Part shown: positions 61,661-64,000 of the stretch, one piece after another
Position numbering within the stretch: the stretch's first letter is position 1
How the letters are laid out: each line of letters begins with the position of its first letter
Assembly: GCF_037963835.1 (NCBI RefSeq)
Contig: NZ_CP150145.1
Location: 5,394,001-5,458,000 of the forward strand
Source of the DNA: Paenibacillus sp. FSL H8-0332
GTDB taxonomy: Bacteria; Bacillota; Bacilli; Paenibacillales; Paenibacillaceae
DNA: 64,000 nt
Reading direction: 5' to 3'
The notes under the pieces: model-generated
Databases searched by the model: none
Told to the model about the DNA's origin: nothing
The model's input: the letters and a program-made list of their open reading frames with translations, nothing else
Program-made: the position numbers and the translations under genes

Positions 61661-61687
61661 TATAATTGAACTCATATAAGTTCTAAA

Positions 61688-61978
61688 CTAGCGGTTCATC
61701 GCCAGCCGCATTTGCCGCATTTTTGAAATGATCTTGCGGATGCTTTCTTCGGATAAGTGATATCTCTTCTGTAGCTCGTTCACCGAGCAGCCGCTGCTGT
61801 GACTACAGAAGATCTCTTCGTTGCGGGCAGCAATCTCTTGCCGGGAGCCGCTGTTCTCGCCCCATCTTACCCGTTCTTCCGCTTTCTTCGGGATGTATAA
61901 CAGCTCACCCTGTATGTAACCCTGCAGCTCTTCGAGCAGCCCCGGGGGGAGCACATCCTTTCCATTGACGTAACTCAC
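61688..61978 (-). CDS. CD3324-family putative DNA-binding protein
   Basis: A 96-residue protein. It begins SYVNGKDVLPPGLLEELQGY, continues with GELLYIPKKAEERVRWGENSG and has a C-terminal helix-turn-helix (SVNELQKRYHLSEESIRKII). This is the pattern of the CD3324 family, related to Mor-type activators. Targets are unknown. GTG 61978 lies 9 nt after AAGGAGG; TTG 61984 is closer to the RBS and less likely. It overlaps a 46-codon frame that starts 67 bp upstream. Confidence 0.8.
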   Translation of the reverse strand: MSYVNGKDVLPPGLLEELQGYIQGELLYIPKKAEERVRWGENSGSRQEIAARNEEIFCSHSSGCSVNELQKRYHLSEESIRKIISKMRQMRLAMNR

Positions 61979-62045
61979 GTTCAATTTCCTCCTTCAACAG
62001 GTGTGTTCCGTTCAGTCCGATCACTGTGCTGTTCTGAATAATCAT
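61905..62045 (-). CDS. possible 46-residue overlapping ORF
   Basis: ATG 62045, preceded by GGAGG-CAGGTGG, opens a 46-codon frame (MIIQNSTVIGLNGTHLLKEE onward). Its 3' half overlaps the CD3324-like gene in another frame. Its first 30 residues look protein-like; the overlapping tail is Ala/Arg/Pro-rich and may be incidental. It could couple translation of the downstream regulator. Confidence 0.3.
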   Translation of the reverse strand: MIIQNSTVIGLNGTHLLKEEIERELRQWKGCAPPGAARRAAGLHTG

Positions 62046-62263
62046 TCCACCTGCCTCCTTTCTTCTCCTCAAATTTGGTAAATCACCTAAATTCATTATA
62101 TTAAACCCTGCGGTTATCGTCTACATTCATTATGGATCAGCGATCTGTCAGTAATTGGTCAGTGTCATTCTATATATTGTAGTAGCCGGAATTACATATC
62201 CGCTCGTGTTCGCTCGTTATACATAAGGAGGCCTCGCGGCCTCCCGTTTAACAGGTCTCCGTC

Positions 62264-62296
62264 TTAGACGGAAACCACCTCGTATTCTGAAAACAT
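62264..62296 (-). other. 10-codon micro-ORF with a strong RBS
   Basis: AAGGAGG, 9 nt, then ATG opens MFSEYEVVSV and stops. The peptide resembles the first residues of small holin-like toxin peptides of Bacillota (YE-V-S), without their hydrophobic part. It may be a remnant or chance. Confidence 0.2.
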
Positions 62297-62481
62297 AATC
62301 TTCAGCCTCCTTCCAGAAGTAATCTTGCCCGGCCGGACACTTATTATTAAGCCACAGGCCGCCCCGGGTTACAAGTTCAAGAATAGTTATAATCGTTCTC
62401 CACCTGAAGGCTGGCACGCGCACTCCTTTGGAAAGAGGAAGAATTCCAGAAGAATTAGAGTTAATTTTTTTGACGAAATAC

Positions 62482-62509
62482 TAATTATTTAGTCGATCTC
62501 TGTCGAAAT
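62482..62509 (+). promoter_or_regulatory. possible SigD-type promoter of the chemoreceptor
   Basis: TAAT (62482-62485), 16 nt, then GTCGAAAT (62502-62509), compared with the SigD consensus TAAA-N15-GCCGATAT. SigD drives motility and chemotaxis genes in Bacilli. Confidence 0.3.
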
Positions 62510-62590
62510 ATATATTAAAATATCTAGTTACTTCGAGATATGGAAATAAATTTTAACTACCATCCATTCAGAAATTCAGGAGGAACTACC

Positions 62591-64000
62591 ATGCCAACAC
62601 CGAAAAAACCCCTTAAGCGCCTATTCCGTATCACGAAGCTCAGAACTGAACTGATGCTGCTTATCATTACAGCTATTGTGCTGCCCTCACTGGCTCTGGT
62701 GGCCATATCGACACAAACCTCAGAATCGGCTCTGCGCTCCAAAATGGAAGACACCACACGCTCAAGCATCCACCTCCTGGATAAAACACTGTCGCAGCTG
62801 ATCCTGCTGGAGAGCGCCGGGGTGAATGAGCTGGCATACGAGATGAGCAGCGCCGGGCTTACGAACAATTCTCCACAGCTGCGCAAGCTGATTGACAGCT
62901 TCAAGCTGGAGCACCCTGAGGTAGATATCGTGGCGATAGGCAACGAGGATGGAAAATACATGTTCGCGCCGGATTCCAAGCTGGACAATTATGATCCCCG
63001 CGTACGCGACTGGTACATAGATGCACTTAAGACCCCGGAGACAACATCGGTGATCGATCCCATTTTCTCCAAAGTAACGAACAGCTACATTCTGCCGATC
63101 TCCAAGGCTTTTCCGGATGGTAAGGGCGTGGTTACGATCAGCATCAGCATGAAGGAGCTTATGGAGCTGGCGAAGAATGTCAGTCTGGGCGATAGCGGAT
63201 ATGTCTTCATCCTGGACGGCAATAACAAGGCGATCTACCACCCTGCCATGGAGGTTGCTTCGGAAGCCACAGGCGCAATGACAGCAGGAATCAAGCAAGG
63301 TCCGGCAGGTAAAATCTCCTACAAAGATGCTGCAGCCGATACGCAAATGGACGGATATTACATTACCAATGAGCTGACCGGCTTCACCTTGGCCGCAGTG
63401 CTTCCGGAGAGTGAATATACGAAGGCGGTCTACCCGATTCTGTACAAGTCAGCTATCGTTCTGGTGGTTGCGCTGCTGCTTGCCGCAGTGATTACCTTCC
63501 TGATTATCCGCCGGATTACCGGGCCGGTAGAACGCCTGAATCGTTCGGCCAAGCGGGTAAGCGAAGGGTATCTGGATGAATTCGTCCAGACCAGCCGCAG
63601 GGATGAGATCGGTCAGCTTGCCGGCAATTATAATGAAATGGTCTCTTCGCTGCGCACGATGGTGCAGGAGGTTGCCGAGACCTCCGGCCAGCTCGCCGCT
63701 GCCAGTGAACAGCTCACAGCCAGCACGGCCGAGAACAGCAAGGCGGTCGAGTATGTGACGGAGCTGGTCGAGGAATCTACCCGGGGCGTGGAGACCCAGG
63801 CCTATGCTTCTGCTGAAGTCGCTACAACGATGGAGGAGATGTCCACCGGTATCCAGAAAATCGCTTCCGCTTCAGAGGCGATTGTGAGCGCCGCTATACT
63901 TACGGAAACGGATGTCTCCACCGGCAGCTCCAGAATGCAGCAGGTCGGGGAACAAATGAAGACGATACGAGAATCGGTGCAGCAGTCCGGCACCCTGATC
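62591..64000 (+). CDS. methyl-accepting chemotaxis protein, cut by the window end
   Basis: The first 470 codons of a membrane chemoreceptor; no stop before base 64000. Layout: first helix (ELMLLIITAIVLPSLALVAI) at about residues 22-41; an extracellular dCache-type sensor domain to ~275 (VRDWYIDALKTPETTSVIDP is the ligand-domain hallmark); second helix (SAIVLVVALLLAAVITFLII); HAMP from ~305 (GPVERLNRSAKRVSEG); then the start of the coiled-coil signalling domain (SGQLAAASEQLTAS). AGGAGG precedes the ATG. The hairpin-tip segment that contacts CheA/CheW lies beyond the window. Confidence 0.92.
   Translation, partial: MPTPKKPLKRLFRITKLRTELMLLIITAIVLPSLALVAISTQTSESALRSKMEDTTRSSIHLLDKTLSQLILLESAGVNELAYEMSSAGLTNNSPQLRKLIDSFKLEHPEVDIVAIGNEDGKYMFAPDSKLDNYDPRVRDWYIDALKTPETTSVIDPIFSKVTNSYILPISKAFPDGKGVVTISISMKELMELAKNVSLGDSGYVFILDGNNKAIYHPAMEVASEATGAMTAGIKQGPAGKISYKDAAADTQMDGYYITNELTGFTLAAVLPESEYTKAVYPILYKSAIVLVVALLLAAVITFLIIRRITGPVERLNRSAKRVSEGYLDEFVQTSRRDEIGQLAGNYNEMVSSLRTMVQEVAETSGQLAAASEQLTASTAENSKAVEYVTELVEESTRGVETQAYASAEVATTMEEMSTGIQKIASASEAIVSAAILTETDVSTGSSRMQQVGEQMKTIRESVQQSGTLI

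Larger units (their letters stand above)
62046..62590. other. 545-bp gap upstream of the chemoreceptor
   Basis: No full gene recognised. It contains a 7-bp hairpin with a GNRA-type loop on the minus strand (62227-62244, GGAGGCC/GGCCTCC), a TCCGTC/GACGGA hairpin (62258-62272), a 10-codon frame with a strong RBS (62264-62296, minus) and an AT-rich stretch before the chemoreceptor. Confidence 0.4.

Noticed and set aside
62217..62423. Minus-strand 68-codon frame upstream of the CD3324-like gene
   Set aside because: Arg-rich with no RBS at its start; it covers the micro-ORF RBS and hairpins, which explain the region better.

Overview
The window reads as chromosomal DNA of a Paenibacillus-like bacterium (Bacillota, Bacillales). 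The evidence is a moderately high-GC genome with strong AGGAGG-type ribosome binding sites, a Bacillus-type comER/comEA-comEB-comEC locus, CymR, a leucine T-box, class Ib nrdIEF, YesM/YesN regulators, an SLH-anchored glucanase and a secreted GH9/GH48 cellulase pair. No rRNA, tRNA, CRISPR array, transposase or prophage was seen.

Layout. 0-6 kb: an ABC exporter half-transporter, then nrdI-nrdE-nrdF behind a promoter with two NrdR-like boxes. 6-10.3 kb: an alpha/beta hydrolase and a four-gene minus-strand set (histidine kinase, response regulator, ABC ATPase, ABC-2 permease) of the peptide-antibiotic detoxification type. 10.3-16 kb: the competence locus, with comER divergent from comEA, comEB and comEC; ComEA carries a very long Gly/Ala linker. 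16-19.3 kb: leuS with a T-box leader. 19.3-34.6 kb: an AI-2E-family permease and a beta-glucan region (GH16 lichenase, solute-binding lipoprotein, YesM/YesN pair, GH94 phosphorylase, 1518-residue SLH/GH16/CBM protein). 34.6-42.5 kb: a zinc-ribbon protein, a PRC-barrel protein, cysteine desulfurase, DUF523, SRAP, a GH13 amylase, a GNAT and an SOS-type operon (YolD-like, UvrX-like polymerase, unknown). 42.7-51.1 kb: a DUF3221-like lipoprotein, a VanZ fusion, a four-gene cell-surface O-acylation operon and a two-component system. 51.4-64 kb: a degraded XRE gene, a tandem-repeat block, cymR and mnmA (divergent), the GH48 and GH9 cellulases, rarA, a CD3324-like regulator and a chemoreceptor cut off by the window end.

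How the genes work together. The extracellular GH16, GH9 and GH48 enzymes would cut mixed-linkage and beta-1,3-glucan and cellulose. The solute-binding protein with YesM/YesN probably senses the products, and the GH94 enzyme would phosphorolyse imported oligosaccharides. The MBOAT/DHHW/SGNH operon probably O-acylates a wall polymer, and the nearby SLH protein is anchored to such a polymer.

Most interesting signals: (1) a TGCAGA-N5-TGCAGA pair upstream of both the two-component system and the acylation operon; (2) a dispersed palindromic element in two copies whose 15-bp stems differ by compensatory changes, one copy lying between the leucine T-box and leuS; (3) a 20-codon leader ORF before the cellulase operon; (4) two LexA-like boxes at the yolD-uvrX promoter; (5) the solute-binding protein with a YesMN pair but no permeases; (6) a 51-bp tandem repeat and a nested inverted repeat in gene-free gaps.
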